From: Niebla homalea
Taxonomy: Eukaryota > Ascomycota > Lecanoromycetes > Lecanorales > Ramalinaceae
DNA length: 64,000 nt
NCBI GenBank assembly: GCA_019925105.1
Contig: JAHGAU010000019.1
Location: 62,001-126,000, forward strand
Reading direction: 5' to 3'
The position numbers were made by a program, and so were the translations under genes. The stretch's first letter is position 1; every line of letters starts with the position of its first letter. Positions 38,647-52,079 of this stretch are shown piece by piece. The notes beneath the pieces are model-generated. The model ran no database searches, was not told the origin of the DNA, and saw only the letters and a program-made list of their open reading frames with translations.

Positions 38647-39920
38647 TTATTTTTATTACCCTTATCGTTAAAATATACGGTTCGGTTCGGTTACTCCGAT
38701 AGTTATTAAGGAGTCTTATACGTTTATTAATATTGAAATACTTAATATTATTTATAAATCTTAAAAGATCGTTTACCCGGTATAAAATAATCTTCAGGAT
38801 TAACTTTATATCTTTAAGGAATATATATAATATTCCGAATTAAATTAAGGAGTCTTACTTATAATAAATAAATCGGTTATTTAAAATCGTTTTATAAGAT
38901 TTACGGTTTAATTATTTAGGATAATTTAATAAAACTTATAATTTAATCGGGTTTGGTTATTTATATTAACTTAACGAGTCTTATATTTCGGTTATTACGG
39001 TTATTAATTATTAAATAATAATTTTACGTCATTTAAGGTAATTGAATTTTTTTCATTTTTTTTCTTTAATTACTTTAATTTCTTCCGTTTTAAAAAAGCG
39101 GTTTATATTAATATATAAGTTATAATTTCCTTAACAATAATGTAAAATATCCGGTAATATATATAATTATTTCCTAATTAAAGTTTAAGCCCGTCGTTAA
39201 TATAAAGGGTATTATTATCCTTTTATAATTAAGGCACTTTAAAAAAGCTATTGTTTTTTTTTACTTTTTAATTTCCAATGGCTTATAGTTAATTAATAAA
39301 TATTAATAATATTTTACCGATACGTACGAACGAGGTCCCCGTATTAATTAAGGGTAATAATAAGAATATCCGAATAAGGATGCTTAGAAAAGGGTTACTT
39401 AAATGTTTTTATTTTTTTCGATTATAATATTTATTTAATAAGTAAATGGTAATCGGGAATATTCTATAAATATATATAAATCTAGAACCTATTACTCTCG
39501 TTATATATATATAATATAATAATAAAAAAGGTTAGTTTTTTATAATATTTTCGTAATTTTTACTGCCATTAATTAAGGAAAAAGCACGGTAAGTTATTTA
39601 TGATTAAATCGTATAATTAAACCGAATTCCTTAATATATATAAGTAAATAAAAGTCTTCCTAGGACCGTTAAAAAAGATAAGAAGGAAGGAAAAAGTAAA
39701 AGTAATAAAATAATAAATAATAATAAAATATAATTAAAGATAAGCCGTAGCCCTTATATAAGTTGGTAAGGTATAGGTTATTTATTATAATAATCCGTTA
39801 TCCCTTCTCCTTTTAAAGTATATATAAATCGATTCCACCCTTAGTCAGCCCTTTTAATGTTTCCATTCCTTCATGCACCCATCCGCAAGTTTAGTGTCTT
39901 CCATGCTCTCCCCCTTTCCA
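38647..39920. mobile_element. X2: partial X element forming the palindrome spacer
   Basis: 1,274 bp, in reverse orientation to X1. It contains the whole X interior (about 1,024 bp) and one 250 bp TIR at 39,671-39,920, ending CCCCCTTTCCA. The other TIR is missing exactly at its inner edge: X sequence up to TTATTTTTATTACCC is intact, then GAATC joins straight into the left arm. Left and right arms are therefore symmetric about this element, but the element is not. The outer ~90 bp of the remaining TIR are unmutated and give the best view of the X terminus. Confidence 0.85.
39671..39920 (-). repeat. X2 remaining terminal inverted repeat
   Basis: Matches both TIRs of X1. The stretch 39,830-39,920 retains CpA (for example CATGCACCCATCCGCAAG) while the inner part is CpA-poor. 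Confidence 0.85.
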
Positions 39921-42900
39921 GATTCCTTAATAAAACTTAAGTAATTATATATATTACTTAAAGAAATACCTCTTATTAAAACGTAAATTATTAAGCTAAA
40001 AGCTACTTAAACGGTAATTAGGTTTTAAATTACTTATAAAGGTCTAAACCGGTCTTTAAAATTCCTAAGAAATAACCGTAGGTTATATAATATATTGGCC
40101 GGACGTAATAAGCCCTTTACCTCGAGTTATAAATCGAGTAATTAAGAATCGAAAAACCAGAAAGTAAATTAAAAGAATAAATAATAAAAAGAAATAAATA
40201 GTAAAACCGATTAAGGGAACTAATAAAAGAAAATAAAGATAGATATATTTATAATAATAATTATATTATATATATACTAAGAATATTAATAATAATTTAT
40301 AGTAGTTATTAATAGAAAATTTATTTAATTTAACGGTACCCTCCTTAAAGCTCTTTTATATAAAAGGCAGAAAAGATTAAAATAAATAATTAAAATCCAC
40401 TTTAATTTAAAAAGGAAACGTAAACTTATAATAAAATATAATTTATATATATTTAGATAATAACTTAAGAAATTAAAAGGACCCGATTAATATTATATAA
40501 TTATATATTAACTTAATTTTTTCCTTAAAAAAAAAAGCAAAATAAAAATAAAAATAAAATATAGTTATTCGGAATAACCATAAACCCCTTTCTTTAAAAT
40601 ACTTTTATTAATATTAATAATATATTAACGATAATATATTTTATTTTATATACATCTTAATACCCTTAAAATAGGAAAGGTAAAGTTAAATATTATTATA
40701 TAAATTAAGGAATTAATCGCGGTATTATTACCCCCTTTATTATTATTTTATTTTCTTTATTAAAAAAAATATATATTCTTTTACTTTATATTAAATGAAA
40801 AACAAAGAAAATTAAAATAAATTCGTACGAGTTACGGGGCCATCCCGTATTTATAAATAGTTATAGGTATTATTAAGGATTACTTAATAATAAACTTTAT
40901 TAGTTTCTTTTTAAGGAATAATAAAATATTATTAAGAATCCCTTAATCCCTTAAATTTAAAAAGGAATTAATTAATATATATAAAGTAAAAGAAATACTT
41001 AAATAGTTTTAAATATCCTCCTTAATAATAATAATAAAGTTAAATATAAAAAAAGACTTTATAATATTATTAATAATCTTAATTTTTACCTTAAAATCGT
41101 CGGAAACTTTATAATAAAGAATTATAATATAACCCGGGATTAAGACTTTATTTTATAAATTAAAAGAACTTAATAAATAAAAAGGTAAGTTAAATAATAT
41201 ATAAAAATAAATCTATAATATATAAAAAGAAATCGGAAGAAATATTTCCCTTAATTAATAAATAAATACGATAAATATAAAACTTAAAGGAAATATAACG
41301 TATTAAATTAAATAATTAAAAATTAAAGCTTTATTTATAAACGAAATAATAAATAATATTATAAAGGAAAATATAAAGAACTTTTAGAAATTATTAAGTT
41401 AAAAATTCTTAAAATTAAATCCCGATAACCTTACGGAATAAGTGGTAAATAATATTAAAATATTAATTTAAGGAATTAATTCTATTTTTAATTACTATAA
41501 ATGTATATTCCGTATTATATATAACTTAAGCGGAAAGGATATTAAACCCGGAAAACCGGAAAATATAATAAATAAAATAATTAAATATATATTAAAAAAC
41601 GTAATTAATCGTTTTAAAAATAATTTAACGAATATAAAGTTCCGTAAACGTTTAATAAAAAACGTATATAAAGAGCTTAATCTTTATAAAGTATATCTTA
41701 AAGTAAAATAAATTACGGAAAAAATAAAAAAGAAATAAAAGCTTAAAAAGAAAAAAAAGGATAAAAAAATGAATCTTAAAGCTTAAATATTTATAAATTA
41801 ATTAAGTTATATAAATAAAGACCTTTAAGAAACTACGTTAAGGGTAAATTTAATATATTTTAATTACGACGGAATTATATAAGTATTATAAGTAAAAAGA
41901 ACGTAATAAACCCGATACCCTTAAAACCGTATAAATAAAAGGCTTTAAGATATTTTAATAATATAAATAGCGCTTATATAATTATTATAAATAATATTAC
42001 CTTAATAACTTAAATATTAAAATTGACCTTAAAACTTATCTTAATAAAATATTAATAATTAAGCGGAAAATATGAATTAAAAGCCGTAAAATTATTAATA
42101 AAATTTATATACTAAGTAAAATATAAAAAGAAATAATTAACTTACTTTAAAACTATTTAATCCGGTTAAGTTTAAAAACCTTTATATTAATAACTTTAAG
42201 TTATTTAATATAAAATTATATTTTATTTATTATAAGTATTATAATATATTTTTAACGGAAAAGTACATAAATTATAAATAAAAATATAACGGAAATAACG
42301 TAAGCTTTAATAAAAAGAAATATATATAAAAAAAGGATTAAAATTATAAAAATAAATATTATAATATAGATTATTAATTATTATTATTATTTATAACCGT
42401 ACCGTTTAACGATTAATTAAACGTATTAATAACCGTAATAATTATCGCCTTAACTATATAAAAAGAAGGAAAAGTCCTTAAGAAGATTAATAATAAAAGA
42501 ATAGTTAACGGCTTTAATTATAAAGCTATTACCGTAAAAAAAAGGATACCCTTTTAATAATAATATTAACTATAAAGCGGGCATAATAATAAATATAGTT
42601 ATAAAGCGATAACAAATTAAAGATAATAATTTTAAAAAAAAAGTTAAGCTTATACGAATTCAAAAGCAAATAAAGGGAAAATTAAAAGGAAAAACGAAAA
42701 CCGGGAAAAAAAAAGAACTTTAATAAATTATTAAACTATTAAAGGAATATGTTTTAAACGTTAAGCGGATTTTATTAATTAATGATATTATTTTTTTTAC
42801 AATATATTTAATATAACTTTTATTATATTTTAGAAAAAAGATAAATTAACTTATAAAGAACGTATTAAACCTTAATTATATACGTTATAAAAAGATTATA
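39921..42900. other. Inner right arm, gag side of the Gypsy remnant
   Basis: Partner of the inner left arm. A coding-like block on the plus strand near 42,170-42,320 reads LYFIYYKYYNIFLTEKYINY. If some Tyr were Cys or His before RIP this could be a Cys-rich finger, but that is speculation. No firm gag motif and no LTR could be recognised. Confidence 0.45.
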
Positions 42901-45900
42901 ATTATTAAAAAAGTTCTTAAAAATAACGAAAAAAAATAATAAAAGATAATTTAAAATAAATAACTTAAGATTAATAATATCGTAATTACGGGCTTAAGAT
43001 AAAATCTTAAAGTTATACTTAATAAAAATAAGTAAATATACTTTATAAAAATAATAATTATCTATTAACCGGAATAAATAAATAAGTTACTTAATATAAA
43101 GGCCAATTAAGGATCGGATATTATTATAATTAACTTAAGTATAATAAGAGAATTACGGATAAAAAAAACCCTTTAAAATTGCTTAAAGTTAATTACTTAA
43201 ATATATTAATAATAAATAAAGATTATATATTATTTTATATATAAATTATATTTAATATCCGAATTATAAGAATAATTAAATTAATATAAGTATTTATAAT
43301 ATTAAAAAATAATTTAAATTATAATATTTTACTAGGATTCTTATAATTAAAGTTAATTATAATTAACTTTAAGATTTAAATAAAGATATTAAAGATTAAG
43401 AATATTATTTATAAAAAAAATATTTAATTACTTAAACCTTAAATATGTCCGTTAAATAAAATATGTTAAAAGCTAATATATAAAAAGTTATATTATAAAA
43501 ACGCAATAATATTAAAAGAAGAAATTAAGTTAAACTTATTTAAATATAAAAATAATAAAGAAAGCTTAAAAATTAAATTAAAAAATAAAAAGAATAATTA
43601 AAATTAAAATTAATAAACTATAAGAAAAAAGAAGTTTAAAAAATAAGGTTAATTTTAAAAATATATATTTTAACGATTAATTAATAAAAAAGAAAAGCAT
43701 ATTTATATATTTAAGGAGAAGAAAAAATATACAAAAAATAATCGGAATAAATAAAAGAAGACTAAGAATAAGTTAAAACGGTAAAACGGGGTAAAAGAAA
43801 TAAGTTAAATAAGAAGTAAACGGGAACAATTAAATAAGGGTTTAAAGGAATTAAAAGGAATAAAATAATAAAAAGAATATTTAAAAGACAATAAAAAAGC
43901 TTAAAAAAATTAAAGAAACAATAAAGAAATTAAAGAAAATACGATAAATAGTCCGATTAATAATTTAAAATTAAAAATAAACCTTATTTTATATTAATAA
44001 TAGTTTACCGGATAAAAGTAAAAAATAATTAAATATATAAACTTAATACTTAATAAGATAAACGAAAAGATAATATAATATTTAAAGTTATTATTAATTA
44101 CGTAAAATAGCGTTAAACGGTATAAAGAATATATAATATATAAAGAAGAAATAATATTAATTAAATTAATAATACTTATAATAATAAAAACGGATAATTA
44201 TATATATTAAGAAAGTAAATAATAACTGAAAAAAAGTTAATAATAAAAAGAAAAAAGTTATATATTAAAGTAATACGGAAGAAAAAATAAAATAAATAAA
44301 AAATAAAAATAATAAGAATTATTTATTTATTATAAAAAGTATAATCTTAAAAATTAAATAACCCGATAACTTAATAACTTATTAACGACTATTAAAGTAT
44401 AAATATGATACTTATTAAGTCTATTTAAAATACGTATAAAAAGTAATAAATAAATTAACCTTAAAATTAGAAAATAAAGAAATAAATATTAAGTTAAAGT
44501 TATTATAAGTTATATTTTTAATAAATAAAAAAAAAATAAAAAAAAAGATTAATATTTTAAAGTTATATAAAAAGTTATAAATATAAATAAAAAAAGAAGG
44601 TATTATATTAAGAAATATTATCTTAAATAATTAAGTATAATTTAAAATACTTTAAGTATTATAAACGTATAAAGATATAAGTATAAAAAAATTATATAAA
44701 ATCCCTATAATAAATTTACTTTTAAATAAAATAATATTAAAATTAAAGATTAAGTTATATAAAGCTACCGTTAAAAAACTATTAAATAATAAGAAATAAT
44801 AATTTAAAACGATTATATAATAAGGAATTAAGTTAAGTATATATAAAAAAATATATATAAATAAGTAGACAAATAAGTATATAGAATATACTTCCCGTAT
44901 TTATAAAGAAAAAGGTAAAATTAAATTATAATTTATATTTAATTATTATTTTATATATAAAGTATTACCCGCATTTTATATAAAGTTAATAAAAAGAATA
45001 TATAATTTATTAAGAATTTTATTATATAAAACTTTCTTTTAAATAAATATAAAATATAAGTATTAAATAATAAAAATATACTTTAATAACCGATATTATC
45101 TTATTTTTAATATATTAAATATTAAATAATTATAGCTTATAAATATATTTAAAGAACGTATACGTTTTTATTTATTTTTATTAAACTTATAAATATTATA
45201 TTAAAAGTTATCCTTAAATTAAACTTAAAGTTATCCTTCCTTATTCTTAAAGGGGAATAAAATTTTATTATTTAACTTTTTACCTTAATAATATCTTTAA
45301 AATATATAAAATATAAGAAAAATAATTTACTTTTTTAAAAAATTATTTCTTTCTATAAATTTTATAATTAAAATTAAAGTTATTATTTAATAAGTTAAAA
45401 ATTAATATAATAAAAATTAAGATATTAAAAAAAAACCATAGAATAAAAGGATATATATAAATTAAACTTAAAAAGTATAAAAAATACTTAATTAATCCGT
45501 ACCGTAAAATATAAGAAATGTTAAAGGATTTTTAAGTATTATCTATATAATAAGAAAATAGATTAAAGATTTTATAAAAATAACTTACCCGTTTACCTAC
45601 TTAATTAATAATATAAAGTAAAAATAAAAAAAGTTAGAAGATATATCGTTTTAACTTATATAAAATATAATAACGGAGATTAAAGTTTCATTTAAATAAA
45701 ACCTTAAGATATCGGTTTATATATATATTAATACCTTAAAATATAAAGCCGGATATTATATTACTTAAGTTTAAAACGGTTATACCGTCTTATTTATTTA
45801 TAATTTATATATAATAAATAAAACGGAGCGTAATTACGATATTTATAAGTAAGAATTAATAATTATTATTACGTTTAAGGAAAAGTTCTTTTATATATTA

Positions 45901-47025
45901 AATATAAAAGAAGTTTTAATTATATATATAAATTATAAGTTATTTATAAAGTTATAAATATAAATTATTGTAAAAATATCTTTATAAAATAAATAAATAA
46001 ATTAAGAAGGTTATATATTAAAATTAAATATATTAAAAAAGAAATTAATAAAGTTATGGATAACCTATTAAAAATATTATTTAATAACTTAAATTACGGA
46101 CTTAATAAGGTAATAAAGAAAATAACCTTTAAAATATAGAAGAATAAGAATAATATAACTTAATTTTAAAAGAGTAATAAAAAAGGATATTATATTATAT
46201 TAAAAAAGCTTTTTAAAGAAGTAAAAAAGGATAAAATTAACGTTTATAATAATATATAAATTACGATATAATAGTTAAAGGACTAATTAACTTAAGACGT
46301 AAAGGGAAAGTTAACGGGGAAAAACGTAAAAAAAAATTAAAAAAAATATAAAAGAATTATAATTATAAAGGATAATTAATAGTAAGTTAATACGGGTATA
46401 TAATATAAAATTAAATAATAATTATAAAATAGAATATATATAAATTAATTATAAGTTTATAGAGCTATTAAAATTTAAAAAATTATACTATTATAAAAAT
46501 AATAATTAATATATTAATATTATTAAATATTTTAAAATAAGAATAAAGTTAAAAAAAAGAAATATAATTTAATAAGTTAAATTTAATAAATAATTTATAA
46601 ATTATAAATTTAATTTAATTATTAATAAGTTACTTTATTAATACGGAAAGCGTTAAACGATATATTTAATAAAGGAAAAAATAATATAAATACTTAAGGA
46701 AATTTATAATAACGCGGAATATTTCTTATTAAAAATTATATTAAAGAAATTACGGTATTATTATTAATAATTAAATATAATAAAGGATATTATAAAATAT
46801 ATACGTAAGTATTTAATTTATACGAAGTAAGTATACGGAAACCGTACGGTTTTATTAAGTCCAATTAAGGTAAAGGTTTTTTTTAACTTATTTAAAATAG
46901 ACTTTATTAACCTTTTTAAATAAATATAAGGCGGTCTTCAATACGTCTTTAATATAATAGATTATTTCTTATAATTTATATAATTATTTTATATTATATT
47001 AATTAAAGTAAAAAACGTAATTATT

Positions 47026-47038
47026 ATATTAAAAGAAT
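47026..47038 (+). repeat. Target-site duplication of L6 (copy 1)
   Basis: ATATTAAAAGAAT, 13 bp, repeated exactly at 47,893-47,905 after the L6 tail. The last bases of the tail make the exact boundary uncertain by a few bases. Confidence 0.85.
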
Positions 47039-47892
47039 TGACAGCGCACTGGCGATCCAACTCCGGACGGGCAAAAACGGTTTAGCTCACTTCCTGTTCA
47101 CCACATATGCCGGGGGTCGGACAGACGCCGGATGTAAGTGCGGATGGAAAAAGCAGGACGCTATATACGTCCTTATTTCTTATCTTTTATTTACGGAAGC
47201 TAAGTTAAGACTTATCGTAAAAGCTAATACTTATAATTACCGCTAAATATTACTTACGAAGCGGGGTATTTAGGCAGCCGTTAAGTTTATAATATTTACC
47301 GGATTATTATTATAGTTTAATCTCGCTATAAAGATAAACGAGGTTACCGAAGACCTTACGGAGAAAACCCGTTACCGGTTAAGGAAGAAAAGGAGGAGCG
47401 GAAACCGGCTACGTTAATTATATAAACCAGAAAGCATCTTTTATAGCCGTAAAGATATAATAATAAACGCTTACCAGAAGTCTTTAAAAAAGTTAATAGC
47501 AATAATAATATAAAAAAGAAATATATTAAGTACGTAAGTATTAATAAGGATATTTAAAGGTATTATATAAAATTAAGATAGTATAAATATATAAAGGAGC
47601 GGAAGAGTAATAAGCTTAAGGATAACCTTTATAAGGATATAATTATAATATTACGGATTTTCTTAAGGGAGTTAAAATATAAAAAGTATATAAATAAATT
47701 ATTACTCTTTAAACGGCTATTAATATCCTTTACCTTAAAGGATAAAAAGTAAAGGCTTAATAGACGCCGGTTTTTGCCTTAACGTTATAAGTATCAGGTT
47801 TTTGCGGTTATTAATAAGGTTAAAAGGCCGCGTATTAAGGAACGCCGGAATTAGCTTAACTAGACCCGTAGTATAAATCAATCAATCAATCA
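47039..47892 (+). mobile_element. L6: 5'-truncated LINE inserted in Gypsy integrase
   Basis: About 855 bp of the LINE 3' end (end of ORF2 and 3' UTR), ending in (ATCA)n at 47,877-47,892. It aligns with 4,870-5,717 of L1. A 13 bp target duplication flanks it. The first ~130 bp are unmutated and G+C-normal; from about 47,170 on it becomes AT-rich and CpA-poor like other copies. It is absent from the mirror position in the left arm (about 31,520-31,535), so it inserted after the arms were duplicated. Confidence 0.93.
47045..47175 (+). pseudogene. RIP-spared C-terminus of LINE ORF2
   Basis: Open plus-strand reading with the Cys motif intact: GRTDAGCKCGWKKQDAIYVL near 47,117-47,176. In the RIP-mutated copies the same place reads NAGYKYK (L1) or ISYKYK (L4), so Cys became Tyr. 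The motif C-x-C-G-W after the RNase H/RT region is typical of Tad-type LINE ORF2 ends. It is a fragment without a start, not an expressed gene. Confidence 0.85.
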
Positions 47893-48895
47893 ATATTAAA
47901 AGAATATATAAATTATTATTTAAAACCCATTATAATATATATAGATATCGGGAAGGCATTTATAAGTAAAAGGATAAGAAGCTTCTTTTAGTTATATAAT
48001 ATTTAATTTATCTTTATATTAAATATAACGTATAAAAAAATAAATATAATAAAATTTAATAATTAAATTTAATAAAACGTAATAAAGAAAACGTAAACTT
48101 AATAAAAATATAATTAAATATAAACGGAAAAATTAACGATATTAAACATTAATTTAAGATATATTAAATATTTAAAGTACGCCCTTATTAATATCCTTTT
48201 CGGAATTAAGCCGGATATAATATATAAATATAATATAATTAAATTAAAAGTTAAAATATATATTATAAAAAGAATAATACCGGTTTTAAAAAAAATAATA
48301 TATAAAGCCGTTTAAGGATTTATAATAGATTAAGTAAATATTAAAGAAAAGTTATAAAAGAAGTTAAATGTAATAAAAAACCGATAGAAAAAACGTTATA
48401 ATAGGGAAGTATAAGGCCAAAACCCGCTAAAGGAAAGGCAATTAATTATATAACGGGATCTTATTTTTAATTTTAAGAAACTTAAGCTTTATTAGGTTAG
48501 ATTATTTATTATTAAGGGCTTTATAAGAAAGCATAAAGCTTTATATATATTAAAAAGGATAAATAGAACTTTTATATTTAATTTATTTTATAAAAATTAT
48601 TTTAAAGTATTTATATTACGTACCGGGTATCTTAGACCCTTTAATAAGCTAAAGCTAAAAGTAATAAAAAGAATTAAAATCCGGCGGGTATAAATAAAGA
48701 ACACTTTAATCCTCTAGAAATTATTATAATTATAGATAATACGATTTAAAAGGGGGAAGTATATATAAATAATATAATGCCGTTTCCTCTATATTTTTAT
48801 TTTATTTATTCTTATATTTTAATATATTAAAGATCTTAAGAAAATATGGATTTAAAAATTAAAAAAAAAAAAGAAAAGAAAAAATTAAAAAATTA

Positions 48896-51800
48896 TTTTG
48901 ATTGATTGATTGATTGATTTATACTACGGATCTAGCTAAGCTAATTCCGGCGTTCTTTAATACTCGGTTATTTAACCTTATTAATAACCGTAAAAAACCT
49001 GATATCTATAACGTTAAGAATAAAAACTGGTATTTACTTAACTTTTACTTATATCTTAAGGATTAAGAATATTTACGGCCGTTTAAAGAATAAGAATTTA
49101 TTTATATGTTTTTTCTAAGAAAACTTATATTATTACGATTAAATTTACTTAAGGATTACCTTTAAACTTATTATTTTTCCGTTAACTTATAGGTTTATTT
49201 AATATTAAAATTTTAAAATTCCGATTATATTATTAAATATCCTTATTAATATATATATTATTATTACTTTATTTATATAATTCTATTAACCAATATAATA
49301 TTATTTTTTATACCACCCTAGTATTTATAGCCCCTTTAACCCCTTATTAAGTATAATTTTCCCGCCGCTATTTTTTATCCCCGGGTTAATGGTAAGGTTT
49401 CTTAATTAAATTTTTAACTATTTCCTTTATTTCCTTAATTAAATTAAATTATAATAATAAATTTATAATTATTATAAATTTAATAACTGCTTTAATACCT
49501 TTTTTATTAATAAGTATTTAACGATAATTATTAATTTTTATCTTTTTAATTAATTTTAATTTAAGCTCCTTAAATAATAAATAAAAGATTAATACGTATA
49601 TAGTATTTTACTTTTATTATTTATACTTATAGTTAACGTTAATCCGGTTACCGGTATATATAATAAAAAGGAAGTAAGTTAAGCCGTTTTTATTTATCCG
49701 GAGTTAAATTATTAACGTATTATTACCTTTTTTTATAATCTTATAACGCCGGAAATACTTATTAATAACCATATTATTATTTAACGCCGGATATTATCGC
49801 CTTTAAGGGATTAATTCTTTATATTTACGTTAATACTTTATTTACTTCTTTTTAATTTATAAGGTAATTATTATTAATTTCACTTTTATAACCTTTTTCT
49901 TTTCCGCCGTTTTTACTTTAAATAAGAGTTTATATACTCTTACGTTAGCTTCTTAAATATAGGTTAAGTTAACCTCTTTTTTAACTTATTCCAGTTTAAT
50001 TTCCGTAAAAAAGATAAATACTTCCTTTTTATACTTTTTTATTTAAGGTTTCTTATAATTTTAATAAATATATTTATTTTTTATTAATATAGTTAAGTTT
50101 ATACCCTTTTTAAGTTTTATTTAAGTAATTATTTAATTTAAGGTTAACTTTATTAATAATATAAAAACCTTGAATTCTAATACCGGGACGGGAGTTATTT
50201 TATATGTTTTACTTATTACTTTTAAATATCAGTTTTAAACCTTTTATAATTACCGGATGGGCTTTTTCCTATATTTAAATATACCTTTAAGTACGTATTA
50301 AATAATTATTATATACGTTATTATAAGTTTTATAACCGCTTAATAAATGGTTTTAACCTTCTATAAGGTAGCTTTTTACGTTAACGCTATAAAATAAATA
50401 AAACCTTTCTCTTATAAAATTATTTTCTTTTAGACCTTTTTTATATAATCCTTTTAGTCCAATTTCTTATTAATTTATAAATTAAATACCTTAATATTAA
50501 TTTCCGGTTTTACCGTTATATTATTTAAGTTTATTATAATTATTATATTTTATAACTTTAAGCTTTTTATTATATAAACGAACTTATATTTATATAAAGC
50601 AAATTAAGCCTTATATATTTTTATTTATTATAAATAGACTTTATAAGTTTATTTTAACTTTAAATAATTTATATAAGTAAATATATTATAGGTTAAAAGG
50701 TAAATATCGTTAATAAAGTTTTTTATTTAAATTTTTTATTTTAGCTTTATTAAGTTTTTAATAAGTAAATTATTAAAGAATAAAAATAAGATTAAAAAGA
50801 TAAATAATCCTTAAGGAATCCTTATTATCGCGGGCTTTATTGTATTTATTTTTTATTCTAGGTTAATTAACGTCGCTTGGTTATTTAAGAAACTCTTTAT
50901 TTAATTTATAAAAAAAAGTAAAAATTTTTTTTCCCGTAAATTATATAATAACCTTTAATAATTTATTTTATTAAACGCCTTTATAATATTTAAAGAAAGA
51001 AGACTTATAACGTACTTCTTCTTATAATTTTATATTATATATACGTTATCGATTAAGCCTTTAAGAGTTATTTCCGCTGATTATTTTCTTTTTATTTTTA
51101 TTTATTAATTAAGGAATAACTTATACTTTTTTACGTAATTACTTAAAATCTTTATAATTACCGTCTTTAAAGCCTTTTTTAATATATAAAAGAGTACTAT
51201 AAATTTATATAATTTTACCTCCGAGTAATTTAACTTAACCGGCTTCTTAAGGATAATCGTCTTAACCTTTTTAAATTTATAAGGGTAATATCCTATATTG
51301 AAATAGGCTTAAAATAAGTAAATAAAAACCTCTTTAAATAATAACGTTATTATAAATAGGAACTTATTTAATATACCGTTAAATTTAAAGGTTTTATCCT
51401 TTTTTAATTTATTAATTGCTTTAATTATTATTTCTTAAGTTATTATTTTATTTATTATTATTAATTTAAAATATATTATACCGTCGATATCTATTAAGTT
51501 AACTTCCGGTAATAAAGGAAAGAACGCTTCTTTAAGAATTTTAATTTTACCGTTAAAAATATTCATTACCGTACCGTCCGATCTTTTTAAGGGTAAAAAT
51601 TTAAAAATAAATTTAAGTTTTTTATTTTATTTTTTACTATATTTTATTAACTTTTAAATACTATAAAAAGAAACCGTTAAGTTATATATTATAGCCCGGA
51701 AATATATTTACTTAACTTTTTAAATAATTCTTTCTTTTTCCTTTTAAGCTTCTTTTAATTATTAAAGTATTTCCCGGTTTTTATATTTAATAATTTACTT

Positions 51801-51948
51801 TATAAGTATTTTTACCTTTATAATTACCTTTATATATTCTTTATTTTAATAATTTTTAACTCTTTAAAACGGTTTTATTATTAAGATTATAATATTAATT
51901 ATTTCATTTAAAGTTTTTATTACCCGCTTTATAAAATAATTAATTAAG
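48896..51948 (-). mobile_element. L7 3' part: full-length minus-strand LINE, split by L8
   Basis: The 3' tail lies at about 48,900-48,918 ((TGAT)n on the plus strand). Together with 57,716-60,446 the element is about 5.77 kb. It is inserted into the right palindrome arm. The flanking target repeat is AT-rich (AAATTATTTT before the tail and AATAATTATTTT after the 5' end); the unmutated left arm gives the original target as AATAAATAGCCACTCC. Decayed RT sequence is readable on the minus strand. Confidence 0.92.
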
Positions 51949-52079
51949 AAAATGGCGACGAACAATGGGACCCCAGAGGTCAGAAACGATACACGCGTAT
52001 ATAGCTTAAGTAATAGTAAGGATAGTACCTTAAATGCGATAAGCGGAAGCGGAATAGTAAAAGTAAAAAGGGAGGAAAA

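Larger units (their letters stand above)
42950..48720 (+). pseudogene. Gypsy-type pol remnant, right arm (split by L6)
   Basis: Decayed LTR-retrotransposon pol. In order: protease site N*GSDIIIINLSIIRELRI at about 43,100-43,165 (D-T/S-G-S/A-D type); the post-protease block YNILLGFL*LKL at about 43,320-43,355 (equivalent to LG-PWL); RT catalytic box FYLNNIFKIYKI at 45,278-45,313 with YLDD as YLNN; RT connection IKDFIKITYPFTYLINN at 45,562-45,612; RNase H block NKTERNYDIYK*EL at 45,816-45,857; integrase core KIDFINLFK at about 46,893-46,920 and GGLQYVFNIIDYF at 46,930-46,968. L6 interrupts it at 47,039, and the integrase frame resumes at 47,893 with FKTHYNIY. Stops are frequent. No LTR pair was found. 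Confidence 0.8.
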
